From: Pseudobutyrivibrio sp.
GTDB taxonomy: Bacteria; Bacillota; Clostridia; Lachnospirales; Lachnospiraceae
DNA: 64,000 bases
Direction: 5' to 3'
Assembly: GCA_024693775.1 (NCBI GenBank)
Contig: JAILKL010000016.1
Location: 1-64,000, forward strand
The notes under the pieces: generated by a model
What the model saw: the letters and a program-made list of their open reading frames with translations, nothing else
What the model was told of the DNA's origin: nothing
The model's database searches: none
Program-made: the position numbers and the translations under genes
Shown here: piece after piece, positions 41,996 to 51,049 of the stretch
Position numbering within the stretch: the stretch's first letter is position 1
Layout of the letters: the number at the start of each line of letters is the position of its first letter

Positions 41996-42952
41996 ATGAC
42001 TATTCAACAGGTTATTTATGCATTGACAATAGAGGAATGTGGCTCCATGAATAAGGCAGCAGAAAAGCTTTATATCGTGCAGCCTACTCTGACAAGTGCT
42101 ATTCAGGAATTGGAAAATGAAATAGGAATTAGCATTTTTATGCGTACCAACAAGGGTGTTATTGTGACACCGGAGGGTGAGGAATTCCTAAATGATATTC
42201 GAGGCTTTTATCGTCAATACGATACTGTAATGCAAAAGTATAGCGGTGAGGGACATTATAAAAGAAAGTTTGGTGTTTCCACACAGCATTACACCTTTGC
42301 TGTCAGAGCATTTGTAGATACAGCTAGACAGTATGATATGAACGATTTCGATTTTGCTATTCGAGAGACTACCACCATGGATATCATCAAGGATGTTAGT
42401 ACCCTAAAAAGCGAGATAGGAATTCTTTATATTAATGAGCTCAACAAAAAGGGCTTGAATCGTTTGTTCACAGAGCATGGATTAGTTTTTCATCCATTGA
42501 TTAAATGTAGGGCCTTTGTTTATCTATGGCATGAGCATCCGTTGGCACATATGGAATCCATCGGCATTGAGGATTTGCAGGATTACCCATGTATGTTCTT
42601 TGAACAAAGGGATAATGGAGAATATTTGGCTGAGGAAATCCTTAGCGAGAATTTTTATCCTAAGAAAATGAGAGTAACAGATCGTTCTACAATGTTAAAT
42701 ATGGTTAGAGCGTTAAATGGCTATACCCTTTGCTCTGGAATTGTTTGGGGTGATTTAAATGGAGATGGATATATAGTAGTTCCTTTTAGAGAGGATGCTG
42801 AAAATCCAAACAGTGTTATGGAGATTGGATATGTGACCAAAAAGAATACTGTTATGAGCCAGATTGGAAAGAAGTTTTTAGAGGAAATAGATGCTGCATT
42901 GGAGCAGATAGATAAGTCAGTAATATATGAAGATAATTCTTCGAATCAATAA
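41996..42952 (+). CDS. LysR family regulator upstream of cysK
   Basis: A 318-residue LTTR with the helix-turn-helix SMNKAAEKLYIVQPTLTSAIQELENEIG and a two-lobe effector domain. GAGGGAG precedes the ATG. cysK follows after 57 bases in the same direction. CysL/CysB-like roles in cysteine synthesis are plausible from context. Its promoter carries an IscR-like operator, which would place it below Fe-S control. Confidence 0.85.
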   Translation: MTIQQVIYALTIEECGSMNKAAEKLYIVQPTLTSAIQELENEIGISIFMRTNKGVIVTPEGEEFLNDIRGFYRQYDTVMQKYSGEGHYKRKFGVSTQHYTFAVRAFVDTARQYDMNDFDFAIRETTTMDIIKDVSTLKSEIGILYINELNKKGLNRLFTEHGLVFHPLIKCRAFVYLWHEHPLAHMESIGIEDLQDYPCMFFEQRDNGEYLAEEILSENFYPKKMRVTDRSTMLNMVRALNGYTLCSGIVWGDLNGDGYIVVPFREDAENPNSVMEIGYVTKKNTVMSQIGKKFLEEIDAALEQIDKSVIYEDNSSNQ

Positions 42953-43009
42953 TGGCAGCTGAGAAAAAATAGTCTTATACTAAATAAAGAAAAAGTATGG
43001 AGGTATATC

Positions 43010-43942
43010 ATGGGACATATTTATAAGAGTGCAAGTGAATTAATTGGTAATACACCTTTAGTTGAGGTTTCTAATATCGAAAAGGAAATGGGATTAGAAG
43101 CTAGAGTTTTAGTAAAGCTAGAGTATCTAAATCCAGCAGGCTCGGTAAAGGATAGAGCAGCTTTATTTATGATAAAGGATGCTGAGGAGCAGGGCAGATT
43201 ACAGCCAGGAGGAACAATTATTGAGCCTACCTCTGGAAATACAGGTATTGGTCTTGCATCAATAGCTGCAGCAAAGGGCTACAGAGCTATTTTGACTATG
43301 CCAGAGACTATGTCAGTGGAGCGTAGAAACATTTTAAAGGCTTATGGTGCCGAAATTGTTCTTACAGAAGGAGCAAAGGGAATGCAGGGAGCCATCGACA
43401 AGGCTGAAGAGCTGGCTAAGGAGATTCCTGGAAGCATTATCGCAGGTCAGTTTGATAATCCTGCCAACGCCAGGGCTCATGTTGAGACTACAGGTCCAGA
43501 AATCTGGGAGGACACTGATGGCCAGGTGGATATTTTTGTCGCAGGTGTTGGATCAGGCGGCACAATCACTGGTGTAGGCGAATATCTAAAATCTAAAAAT
43601 AAGGACATTAAGATTGTTGCACTTGAGCCAAAGGATTCACCTCTTCTTGCAGGTGGAAAGGCAGGTGCTCACACAATCCAGGGAATTGGAGCAAACTTTA
43701 TTCCTTCATTATTAAATACAGAGATTTATGATGAGGTTTATGAGGCCAATGGAGATGATGCCTTTGCCACAGCAAAGCTTCTTGCAAAGAAAGAAGGTAT
43801 TTCTGTTGGAATTTCATCTGGAGCAGCACTATGTGCAGCTATTGAATTGGCTAAAATGCCAGAGAACAAAGGTAAGACTATTGTGGCTTTATTACCAGAT
43901 TCGGGAGACAGATACTATTCTACAGCCTTATTTACTGAATAA
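43010..43942 (+). CDS. cysK: cysteine synthase (O-acetylserine sulfhydrylase)
   Basis: A 310-residue PLP enzyme: ELIGNTPLVEVSN, cofactor lysine in NPAGSVKDRAA, substrate loop EPTSGNTGIGLA, phosphate-binding GVGSGGTITGVGEYL, and late GISSGAAL. It converts O-acetylserine and sulfide to cysteine. GGAGG precedes the ATG. It is the likely target of the adjacent LysR regulator. Confidence 0.95.
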   Translation: MGHIYKSASELIGNTPLVEVSNIEKEMGLEARVLVKLEYLNPAGSVKDRAALFMIKDAEEQGRLQPGGTIIEPTSGNTGIGLASIAAAKGYRAILTMPETMSVERRNILKAYGAEIVLTEGAKGMQGAIDKAEELAKEIPGSIIAGQFDNPANARAHVETTGPEIWEDTDGQVDIFVAGVGSGGTITGVGEYLKSKNKDIKIVALEPKDSPLLAGGKAGAHTIQGIGANFIPSLLNTEIYDEVYEANGDDAFATAKLLAKKEGISVGISSGAALCAAIELAKMPENKGKTIVALLPDSGDRYYSTALFTE

Positions 43943-44092
43943 AGCGTTATATTTAATAATATATTTAACTTTATACTCAAAAAAATACAATTTTAATGTT
44001 TCAATGTAAAATAAAAGGTTGTATAATGCTTTTGTTTTTTGACAATTGGGGATTATTCAATAAGGTTTTTTAGATTTTACAAGGATGTTTAA

Positions 44093-45280
44093 ATGAAAGA
44101 TTTTGTTTTTTCTGATTACGTCATGGCTATGGATAACCATGAGATTCAGGCATTTTATCAGCCACAATATGATGCTACCACAGGAAAGCGCTTAAGTGCA
44201 GAGGCATTGGCTAGATGGATTAAAAAGGACGGGACTATAGTTTCTCCCGATAATTTTATTCCAGAGCTGGAAAAGACTCAGGACATTAACAAGCTTGATT
44301 GGTTTATAGCAGAGGAAGTATGCAAGACCCTAAAGGAAATGGGGGATTATGCAATTCCTATAGCTGTTAATTTTTCCAGATGGCACGTAAAAGAAAAGGA
44401 TTTTACAAACCGTTTAATAAAGCTTTTAAATGACTATGGCATCAGCAAGGATTTATTTGTGGTAGAGATCACTGAGTCAGCCATGGCTATTGAACAGGAT
44501 AATATCATACGATGGGCCACTTCCTTAAGAGACGCTGGAATTAAGATTGCCATAGATGATTTTGGTAGTGGATTGTCATCTCTTCAGTTTGTGTCAGAGA
44601 TGCCTATTGATTCTTTAAAAATTGACAAGTCCTTACTAAAGGATAACTGCCAGGATGACAAGCATCGCATAGCATTAGAAAGCGTTTTCTATTTTGCAAA
44701 CAGAATGAAAATAGAGACTATTGCTGAGGGCATAGAGACAAACGAACAATTAAAATTTGTTCAGACCTGCAGCTGTAGAAAGGTACAAGGCTATCTTTTT
44801 GCAAAGCCTATGGACAAGGATACTTTTATGACACTATGTCAGGTAGAGAAGAATGATTATGTTTTTGATGAGGACATTTTAAAGCTACAGTCACCTACCA
44901 GTGCAGTATTTCTTTTAATAGATGCTATTTATCAGTGCTTTCCGCTCATTATTTTTGCTAATCTGTCAAAGAATAGCTATTATATGATGACCTATGATAA
45001 TTTTACGGAAACTAGCTGCTCGGCAGCAGGTATATTTGATGAATTATTAGAGCACGGCAGCCAGACAATGGAGGATGGGTACAAAGAAGAATTCCTTAAA
45101 AATTTTTCAAGACAAAGTCTGCTAAAGGCATATGAAAATGGTGAAAAATGCGTTTCAATGATGACCCGTCAGGTGGGAAATGACGGAGTTCATAGAACTG
45201 TTGAGATTCATGATTATTTTGTAAAGAGTCCTTCTAGCAAAGATATTCTTGTAATTTGTTTTAACAGAAATATAGATTAA
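44093..45280 (+). CDS. EAL domain cyclic-di-GMP phosphodiesterase
   Basis: A 395-residue protein. The EAL domain (about 10-255) has all the residues seen in active enzymes: SAEALARW, VNFSRWHV, VVEITESAM, IAIDDFGSGLSSL, LKIDKSLL, AEGIETNEQ and QGYLFAKP. The C-terminal 130 residues resemble a PAS-like domain. There is no membrane segment, so it acts in the cytoplasm, degrading cyclic-di-GMP. The 150-base gap before it has a TATAAT at 44026-44031 but no clear -35. Confidence 0.9.
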   Translation: MKDFVFSDYVMAMDNHEIQAFYQPQYDATTGKRLSAEALARWIKKDGTIVSPDNFIPELEKTQDINKLDWFIAEEVCKTLKEMGDYAIPIAVNFSRWHVKEKDFTNRLIKLLNDYGISKDLFVVEITESAMAIEQDNIIRWATSLRDAGIKIAIDDFGSGLSSLQFVSEMPIDSLKIDKSLLKDNCQDDKHRIALESVFYFANRMKIETIAEGIETNEQLKFVQTCSCRKVQGYLFAKPMDKDTFMTLCQVEKNDYVFDEDILKLQSPTSAVFLLIDAIYQCFPLIIFANLSKNSYYMMTYDNFTETSCSAAGIFDELLEHGSQTMEDGYKEEFLKNFSRQSLLKAYENGEKCVSMMTRQVGNDGVHRTVEIHDYFVKSPSSKDILVICFNRNID

Positions 45281-45285
45281 TTTTA

Positions 45286-45331
45286 GAAGCAGAATCGGTG
45301 CAACTTGCCATTCTGCTTCTTTTATTTTTTT
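45286..45331 (+). terminator. rho-independent terminator
   Basis: GAAGCAGAAT (45286-45295) pairs with ATTCTGCTTC (45310-45319), followed by a long T-rich tract. Confidence 0.88.
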
Positions 45332-45377
45332 TATATTGGATTATAATAGAAAAGAACAATTTTTAGGAGATACAATA

Positions 45378-46547
45378 ATGGAATCAACATTAAGACGTAC
45401 ATGGGCTGAGGTAAATCTAGATGCCATTGCTCATAACTATAAAACAATAAAAGAAAAAATTGGTGAAAATACAAAGTTTTTAGGTGTGGTAAAGGCTGAT
45501 GCCTATGGCCACGGAAGTATCCAGGTGAGCAAGCTTTTACAGGAGCTTGGAGCTGATTATTTGGCAGTTAGTAGTGCGGATGAGGCTTTGGAGCTTCGTG
45601 TAAATGGAATTACTATGCCTATTCTTATATTAGGACATACTCCAAAGGAGCAGGTTGGCAGACTTATTGAATATGATATTACTCAGGCTATTACCTGCAA
45701 GGCAAAGGCTGATGAATACAATGCAGAGGCTATTAAGTGCGGCGGAGTATTAAAGGTACATATTAAAGTTGATACAGGTATGTCAAGACTTGGATATCTA
45801 TGCGATAACAAAAATTTTGATACAGGTGTTGAAGGCATTTCTGAGGCATGTGCACTTCCTGGATTAAATGCTGAGGGTATCTTTACTCATTTTGCAGTTT
45901 CAGATGAGCCAGGTGATGAGTGCCTCAAATATACTAAACATCAGTTTGACCTTTTTAAGAGAGTAATTGCAGCAGTGGAGGAGAAGATGGGACATAAATT
46001 TGCCATCCATCACTGTGCAAATACAGGAGCTGTTGCTAGATTCCCAGAGACATATTTAGATATGGTTCGTCCAGGTTTATTACTTTATGGATATGGTGAG
46101 TATGCAAAGGAAATGGGTCTTAGACCTGCTATGACCTTAAAGACCACAGTCAGCACTATCAAGATTTATCCTGAGGGAACAGCCATTAGCTATGGCGGTA
46201 TTTTTGTCACAGACAAGACTACACGCATCGGTGTTTTACCTTATGGATATGCAGATGGATTCTTTAGAAGCCTTTCAAACAAATGCAGCCTTATGACTAA
46301 AGGTGGCCCAGCAAAGCTTAGAGGCAAGATTTGCATGGATATGTGCATGATTGATATTACAGATATGCCTTCTGTAGATGTGGGCAGTGAAGTAGAAATC
46401 TTTGGTGAAAACAATTCCATTGACGAGCTTTCAGCTATTGCTGAGACAATACCTTATGAGCTTACCTGTGCTGTTAGCAAGAGAGTACCTCGTTTGTATT
46501 TCAGAAACGGTGAAGTAGTTGAAAAAGAGCTTATGCTTAGATTTTAG
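45378..46547 (+). CDS. alr: alanine racemase
   Basis: A 389-residue PLP enzyme that makes D-alanine for peptidoglycan: cofactor lysine in FLGVVKADAYGHG, VDTGMSRLGY, HCANTGA, VRPGLLLYGY and the catalytic tyrosine in ISYGGIF. ATG 45378 is chosen with TAGGAG eight bases before; an earlier frame start at 45336 lies upstream of the TATAAT at 45342-45347. Confidence 0.94.
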   Translation: MESTLRRTWAEVNLDAIAHNYKTIKEKIGENTKFLGVVKADAYGHGSIQVSKLLQELGADYLAVSSADEALELRVNGITMPILILGHTPKEQVGRLIEYDITQAITCKAKADEYNAEAIKCGGVLKVHIKVDTGMSRLGYLCDNKNFDTGVEGISEACALPGLNAEGIFTHFAVSDEPGDECLKYTKHQFDLFKRVIAAVEEKMGHKFAIHHCANTGAVARFPETYLDMVRPGLLLYGYGEYAKEMGLRPAMTLKTTVSTIKIYPEGTAISYGGIFVTDKTTRIGVLPYGYADGFFRSLSNKCSLMTKGGPAKLRGKICMDMCMIDITDMPSVDVGSEVEIFGENNSIDELSAIAETIPYELTCAVSKRVPRLYFRNGEVVEKELMLRF

Positions 46548-46560
46548 ATTTTGACAAAAT

Positions 46561-46598
46561 AAGACCTGGTTTGCAATGCAAGCCAGGTCTTGTTTTTA
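46561..46598. terminator. bidirectional terminator
   Basis: AAGACCTGG (46561-46569) pairs with CCAGGTCTT (46583-46591), with TTGCA/TGCAA nested inside. It separates alr from the convergent zinc-ribbon gene. Confidence 0.88.
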
Positions 46599-47999
46599 TT
46601 ATAATGTGCTGCCACCACCAGTCATATTCTTGTCTGTAGTGATATAAGCGTATGGTGTAACATATTTTGCATCAAAATCATCGATTGACTCATAACCGAA
46701 TATTTCGTATGGGCCACTAGTTAGGATGTCAGATGAGTATTCAAAGTAATCCTGACAGAATACATGGGAATCGTCATCATAAACAGCAACGCCATCTGGG
46801 TTTACAACCACATCCTCAAATACTACATGATTGGTGCAGGTGATTTCTTCTGAGTTGCCATCTAAGTCTACGATTTTAACAGTAACATCATAGAATAGAT
46901 AAACAAGATTGCCCTCAGCTCTTTCGCCAAAGGTCTGCACATACATGCCCTTATAATCTCTGCTTACAGAGGATGTGCTAGGTGCCCAATACTGTTCCTG
47001 TAATTTGAGATCAGCCTCGGCATCCTTTTTCATTTCCTCTAAGCTGTCAGAATTGATTTCTACGCAAGTAGATGCATAGTGACCAAGGCCTTCAACTGGA
47101 TAAGTCTTTTCTGTCTCAGTAGGAATCATGCCAAAGTTTTCAGCACAGTAGGTGGTGAAATCTGGAGCATCGTAGCTGTATCCATTGTAGTCAAAGGTAA
47201 CAGTTATAGAATCGCCCTCGTCTAGGCTTGAATTCTGAGATGCAGTGAAATCACATTTTTTGTAAATGTCTCTTTCGTTGACAATTTCAATATCACAGGT
47301 ACCTTTGCCAGGAAGACCATTAAATACTACCTTTATATCATCGAAAGGAGAGAATGATTCAACCTCTGTAAGTCCTTCAACCTTTAATTTCTGATCAGAG
47401 GCTTTTACGATAATGCCGTATTCATCCTTGATGTAATCGGTGTCAATTGTCCAGGTAAGATTAAGCTCCTCATCGTTTGTAAGAGCTTCTGTCTTGTCGA
47501 TTTCGTACTGTACATGACCGTCGAGCTTGCGCTTTGCATATTCTACTTCGCTAGATTTTGAAGAAGATGAGCTCATCTTTGAATCATTGTAAATAGTTTC
47601 CCAGGCCTCGTCATCAATGGTCATGGTAAGAGTTCCAACAGTATCATAGCCCTCATAAGTGAATGTGAGATAATCGTCTAAATTCACTGTCTTTGCACTA
47701 AAGAAAAGTTTGTACACAGTGAATCCGCCAACAGCCAATAAAAGAATTATAAGTATAGTAATAATGATAGGTAAAATTTTTTTCTTAGGCTTTTGTGGAG
47801 TCTGATTGTACATCTGATTTTGATTTGGGGCAAAGCTTGTCTGGTTTTGTGTAGGAGCAGGTGTTGGAATATCCTCAGCCATTGGATTTCCTGTAGCAGG
47901 TTGCTCAACTACGTTAGATGGTGCTTCGATTGGTGCGCCACAGTTTGTGCAAAATCGTGTACCATCGATTAATTGGTTTCCGCATTTTTTACAAAACAT
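46599..47999 (-). CDS. zinc-ribbon membrane protein with large external region
   Basis: A 466-residue protein. The N-terminus is a zinc ribbon (CKKCGNQLIDGTRFCTNCG). A Pro/Gln/Asn-rich linker leads to one membrane helix (about 75-98, PIIITILIILLLAVGGFTVY), then some 360 residues outside the cell that look like several beta-rich repeats (EYDTVGTL-type, DLDG, YDAPDF). Zinc-ribbon proteins of this layout are common in Firmicutes and of unknown function. GGGAA precedes the ATG. Monocistronic. Confidence 0.75.
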   Translation of the reverse strand: MFCKKCGNQLIDGTRFCTNCGAPIEAPSNVVEQPATGNPMAEDIPTPAPTQNQTSFAPNQNQMYNQTPQKPKKKILPIIITILIILLLAVGGFTVYKLFFSAKTVNLDDYLTFTYEGYDTVGTLTMTIDDEAWETIYNDSKMSSSSSKSSEVEYAKRKLDGHVQYEIDKTEALTNDEELNLTWTIDTDYIKDEYGIIVKASDQKLKVEGLTEVESFSPFDDIKVVFNGLPGKGTCDIEIVNERDIYKKCDFTASQNSSLDEGDSITVTFDYNGYSYDAPDFTTYCAENFGMIPTETEKTYPVEGLGHYASTCVEINSDSLEEMKKDAEADLKLQEQYWAPSTSSVSRDYKGMYVQTFGERAEGNLVYLFYDVTVKIVDLDGNSEEITCTNHVVFEDVVVNPDGVAVYDDDSHVFCQDYFEYSSDILTSGPYEIFGYESIDDFDAKYVTPYAYITTDKNMTGGGSTL

Positions 48000-48114
48000 A
48001 ATTTTTTCCCTTCTTTACGTATTTTTCAACGAAACTATTGTCCCATATTCCCTCCCGAGACGCAAGAGAATTCATGAAAATTTTTAATAAAAAGTAGTAA
48101 ATTAATACGAAAAA

Positions 48115-48141
48115 AGCTCCGATTTATATCGGAGCTGATTC
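48115..48141 (-). terminator. terminator with the ygjV stop codon in its loop
   Basis: AGCTCCGAT (48115-48123) pairs with ATCGGAGCT (48128-48136) around a four-base loop that contains the TAA of ygjV (read on the minus strand), followed on that strand by six T. Confidence 0.85.
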
Positions 48142-48639
48142 TTTCTGTGCCTTTAAAATTCTAAATACACCAATGATACTGGTGATAAATGAAAAGATAT
48201 CAAAGAACAATACAGGCCAGTTTGCAAGGTTGAAATCATATAATCCAAAGCAAATGGTACTGCCTATACAACCTAGTTTAATGATTAAATCATTTTTTGA
48301 GCTAAGTGAAAGTGTAATCATGGTAGCTGCGGCAAATGGGAGCCAATCAATAGGTGTATTGTTTGTAGTTATAAATGTAAATACAGCCTGGAAAGCGATG
48401 AAAAATACCTTTAAATAATTGTTGAGATTCCATTTTAAGCAAATGAGATTTCTAAGTAAGCTAACTAAATTGGAAACAACAGCAGCGATTCCGCCTAAGC
48501 AGGCATAGGATATAGAAAACAAAATAAGCTGTAGGTTTTGGGTCCAAAGAATGGCTTTTTTGGTTTTAAGCCAGCCGATGATTACCATCAAAATACATGC
48601 TAACAGTGAAAAAATACGACCAATAGTTATGATGCTCAT
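48124..48639 (-). CDS. YgjV family membrane protein
   Basis: A 171-residue protein with five or six hydrophobic segments and the YgjV layout (WLKTKKAILWTQNLQLILFSISY, NLICLKWNL, WLPFAAATMITLSLSSKN, NWPVLFFDIFSFITSIIGVFRI). Function unknown. ATG 48639 is chosen with AAAGGAG eight bases before. Its 3' end is part of the terminator hairpin. Confidence 0.8.
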   Translation of the reverse strand: MSIITIGRIFSLLACILMVIIGWLKTKKAILWTQNLQLILFSISYACLGGIAAVVSNLVSLLRNLICLKWNLNNYLKVFFIAFQAVFTFITTNNTPIDWLPFAAATMITLSLSSKNDLIIKLGCIGSTICFGLYDFNLANWPVLFFDIFSFITSIIGVFRILKAQKESAPI

Positions 48640-48791
48640 AAAACTACTCCTTTGATATATCATTATTAAAAGAAGATTTTATAATACAGTTTCTAATATG
48701 TAAAGAAAGTTTTCAAAATAAAACAGCAAATTCACTTCTTTAAACTGCTAAAGAGTGTTAATATATTATAAATCAAAATTGAGGAGGAACT

Positions 48792-49259
48792 ATGGGTAAG
48801 ATATTTAAGTTTAACAAAGACGTAGATACTGATCAGATTATCGCCTCTCAGTACCTACTATTTCCAACAATAGATGAAATGAAAGCGCACACCTTTGAGT
48901 CTCTAAATTCAGACTTTGCTTCACTAGTAAAGCCGGGAGATTTTGTGGTGGCGGACGAAAATTTTGGCTGTGGTTCCTCGAGAGAGCAGGCACCTAGTGT
49001 GCTTAAGGCTTTGGGAGTAAAGGCAGTAATAGCAAAATCCTTTGCACGTATTTTTTATCGCAATTCTATTAATATAGGAATGCCGGTTATCGTCAGCAAG
49101 GAATTATATGACTCTGTTTCTGAGGGCGATGAGATGGAATTAGATCTAAAGCAGGGAATAATTACAGTAGGTGAAAAGACATTTCAGTGCACAAAGCTAC
49201 CAGCTAAAATGCAGGAGATTTTAGATCAGGGTGGTTTGATTGCATCGCTTAATAACTAG
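48792..49259 (+). CDS. 3-isopropylmalate dehydratase-like small subunit, copy 1
   Basis: A 155-residue swivel-domain subunit of the LeuD/homoaconitase type: DVDTDQIIASQYLL at the N-terminus, FGCGSSREQAPSVLKALGVKAVIAKSFARIFYRNSIN. The specificity loop after DTDQII reads YLLFP, hydrophobic as in isopropylmalate isomerases. GAGGAGG precedes the ATG. It is the first gene of a small-large-small-large array; leuA and leuB are not nearby, so the substrate is open. Confidence 0.85.
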   Translation: MGKIFKFNKDVDTDQIIASQYLLFPTIDEMKAHTFESLNSDFASLVKPGDFVVADENFGCGSSREQAPSVLKALGVKAVIAKSFARIFYRNSINIGMPVIVSKELYDSVSEGDEMELDLKQGIITVGEKTFQCTKLPAKMQEILDQGGLIASLNN

Positions 49260-49277
49260 ACAAAAGGAGTAGATATA

Positions 49278-50528
49278 ATGGGAATGACAATGGCTGAAAA
49301 AATAATCGCAGCTGCAGCAGGGGTGGAATCAACTAGAGCTGGCGATATTGAAACTGTTACCTTGGATAGGCTTATGAGTAATGACGGAACTACTCATTTG
49401 ACTATTGATATGTATAACAATCTGAAAAATCCTCATATTGAGGATGTGAGTAAGCTGGTATGGATTATTGATCACAACATTCCAGCAGACAGTCCAAAGA
49501 CTGCAGCTTCTCACAAGAAAATGAGAAACTTTGCCAAAGAGCACGGAATCAAGTTTTATGAGGGAGAGGGTGTTTGCCATCAGATAATGATGGAAAATCA
49601 TGTGAGACCAGGTGAATTAATATTTGGTGCAGATTCCCATACCTGCGCATACGGTGCATTAGGTGCCTTTGGAACAGGTGTTGGCTGTACAGATTATTTA
49701 TATGCTATGGTTACAGGTACGTCATGGCTTTTAGTTCCTGAGACCATTCGCTTTAATCTCAAGGGAAAGCTTAGAGAGGGTGTTTATGCCAGAGATTTGA
49801 TTCTTACTATTATAGGAAGAATCTCTGCAAATGGAGCCAACTATAAGGCAATGGAATTTGTAGGAGAGGGCATGGCAGGTCTTTCTATGGCAGATAGAAT
49901 TTCTATCTGCAATCTGTGTGTAGAGGCAGGTGCCAAAACAGCTCTTATGGAAGTGGACGATGTGGCCATGGCGTATTTAAAGGAGCATGGACGAGAGCCA
50001 AAGCATATATTCAAATCAGATGAGGATGCGGTTTTTTCTCAGGTGTATGATATTGATTTGTCAGAGATAAATCCAATCGTTGCAAAGCCTCATTTTGTGG
50101 ATAATATTGTGGATGCCAGCGAGTGTCAGGATGTGAAAATCGACGAGGCCTTTTTAGGATCATGCAACAATGGTCGAATAGAGGATTTGCGAGTAGGCGC
50201 TTCTGTTATAAAGGGAAAGCATGTGGCTGATGGTGTTAGATTTTTGGTGGTACCTGCTTCTAGAGCTGTGTACAACCAGGCACTTAAGGAAGGTATTCTA
50301 GATACCTTTATGGAGGCTGGTGCCATGGTTATGAATCCTAACTGTTCTGTATGCTGGGGTGCCTGCCAGGGCGTTATAGGAGAGGGTGAGACTCTTATTT
50401 CCACAGGAACCAGAAATTTCAAGGGCCGTGCAGGTCACAAGGATTCCTTTGTATATTTAGCTAGTGCTGCAACAGTTACAGCCTCTGCTATTACAGGAAA
50501 AATCACTACAGCAGATAAGGTTATTTAG
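49278..50528 (+). CDS. 3-isopropylmalate dehydratase-like large subunit, copy 1 (divergent)
   Basis: A 416-residue aconitase-superfamily subunit. FGADSHTCAYGALGAFGTGVG and EGEGVCHQIM are conserved. The cluster motif normally written G-S-C-T-N-G-R is GSCNNGR here, and the paired cysteines are in NPNCSVCWGACQG instead of PGCGLCCG. The three ligand cysteines are kept, so a [4Fe-4S] hydro-lyase is still expected, but the substrate may differ from copy 2. AAGGAG precedes the ATG; 9 bases separate it from the next gene. Confidence 0.82.
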   Translation: MGMTMAEKIIAAAAGVESTRAGDIETVTLDRLMSNDGTTHLTIDMYNNLKNPHIEDVSKLVWIIDHNIPADSPKTAASHKKMRNFAKEHGIKFYEGEGVCHQIMMENHVRPGELIFGADSHTCAYGALGAFGTGVGCTDYLYAMVTGTSWLLVPETIRFNLKGKLREGVYARDLILTIIGRISANGANYKAMEFVGEGMAGLSMADRISICNLCVEAGAKTALMEVDDVAMAYLKEHGREPKHIFKSDEDAVFSQVYDIDLSEINPIVAKPHFVDNIVDASECQDVKIDEAFLGSCNNGRIEDLRVGASVIKGKHVADGVRFLVVPASRAVYNQALKEGILDTFMEAGAMVMNPNCSVCWGACQGVIGEGETLISTGTRNFKGRAGHKDSFVYLASAATVTASAITGKITTADKVI

Positions 50529-50537
50529 GAGGGGGAT

Positions 50538-51032
50538 ATGAGCGATAGCTTTACAGCCAAGATTTGGGTTCTTGGAGATGATATAGATACAGATATTATT
50601 CTACCAACAGAATATTTAGCAATGAAAACTGTTCAGGATATGAAGCCGTATGCCTTTTCGCCACTTCGCCCTGAATTGGCAGAAAAGATAAAGCCAGGAG
50701 ATATGATAGTTGCCGGTAAAAACTTTGGATGTGGCTCCTCTAGAGAGCAGGCACCAGAGGTGGTAAAGGCCCTTGGAGTATCCTGTGTTGTGGCTAAATC
50801 CTATGCTAGAATTTTCTTTAGAAATGCTATAAATAATGGTCTGCTATTAATCGAAAATCAGGATCTATACGATGAGGTAAAGGAAGGAGATGTGGCTACA
50901 GTCACACCTGGCAAATCCATCGAGGTAAATGGAAAAACCTATGAGATTGCCTCACTACCAGATAATTTAATGGACATCTTAAATGCTGGCGGCCTGGTTC
51001 AGGCAATGAGAAAGAAAAATGGTTTAGATTAA
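50538..51032 (+). CDS. leuD: 3-isopropylmalate dehydratase-like small subunit, copy 2
   Basis: A 164-residue LeuD-type subunit: DDIDTDIILPTEYLAMKT and FGCGSSREQAPEVVKALGVSCVVAKSYARIFFRNAINNG. The specificity loop reads YLAMK. A GGAGGGGG ribosome site precedes the ATG. Pairs with the large subunit immediately downstream. Confidence 0.85.
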   Translation: MSDSFTAKIWVLGDDIDTDIILPTEYLAMKTVQDMKPYAFSPLRPELAEKIKPGDMIVAGKNFGCGSSREQAPEVVKALGVSCVVAKSYARIFFRNAINNGLLLIENQDLYDEVKEGDVATVTPGKSIEVNGKTYEIASLPDNLMDILNAGGLVQAMRKKNGLD

Positions 51033-51049
51033 TATGGTTGGAGTTTAAT

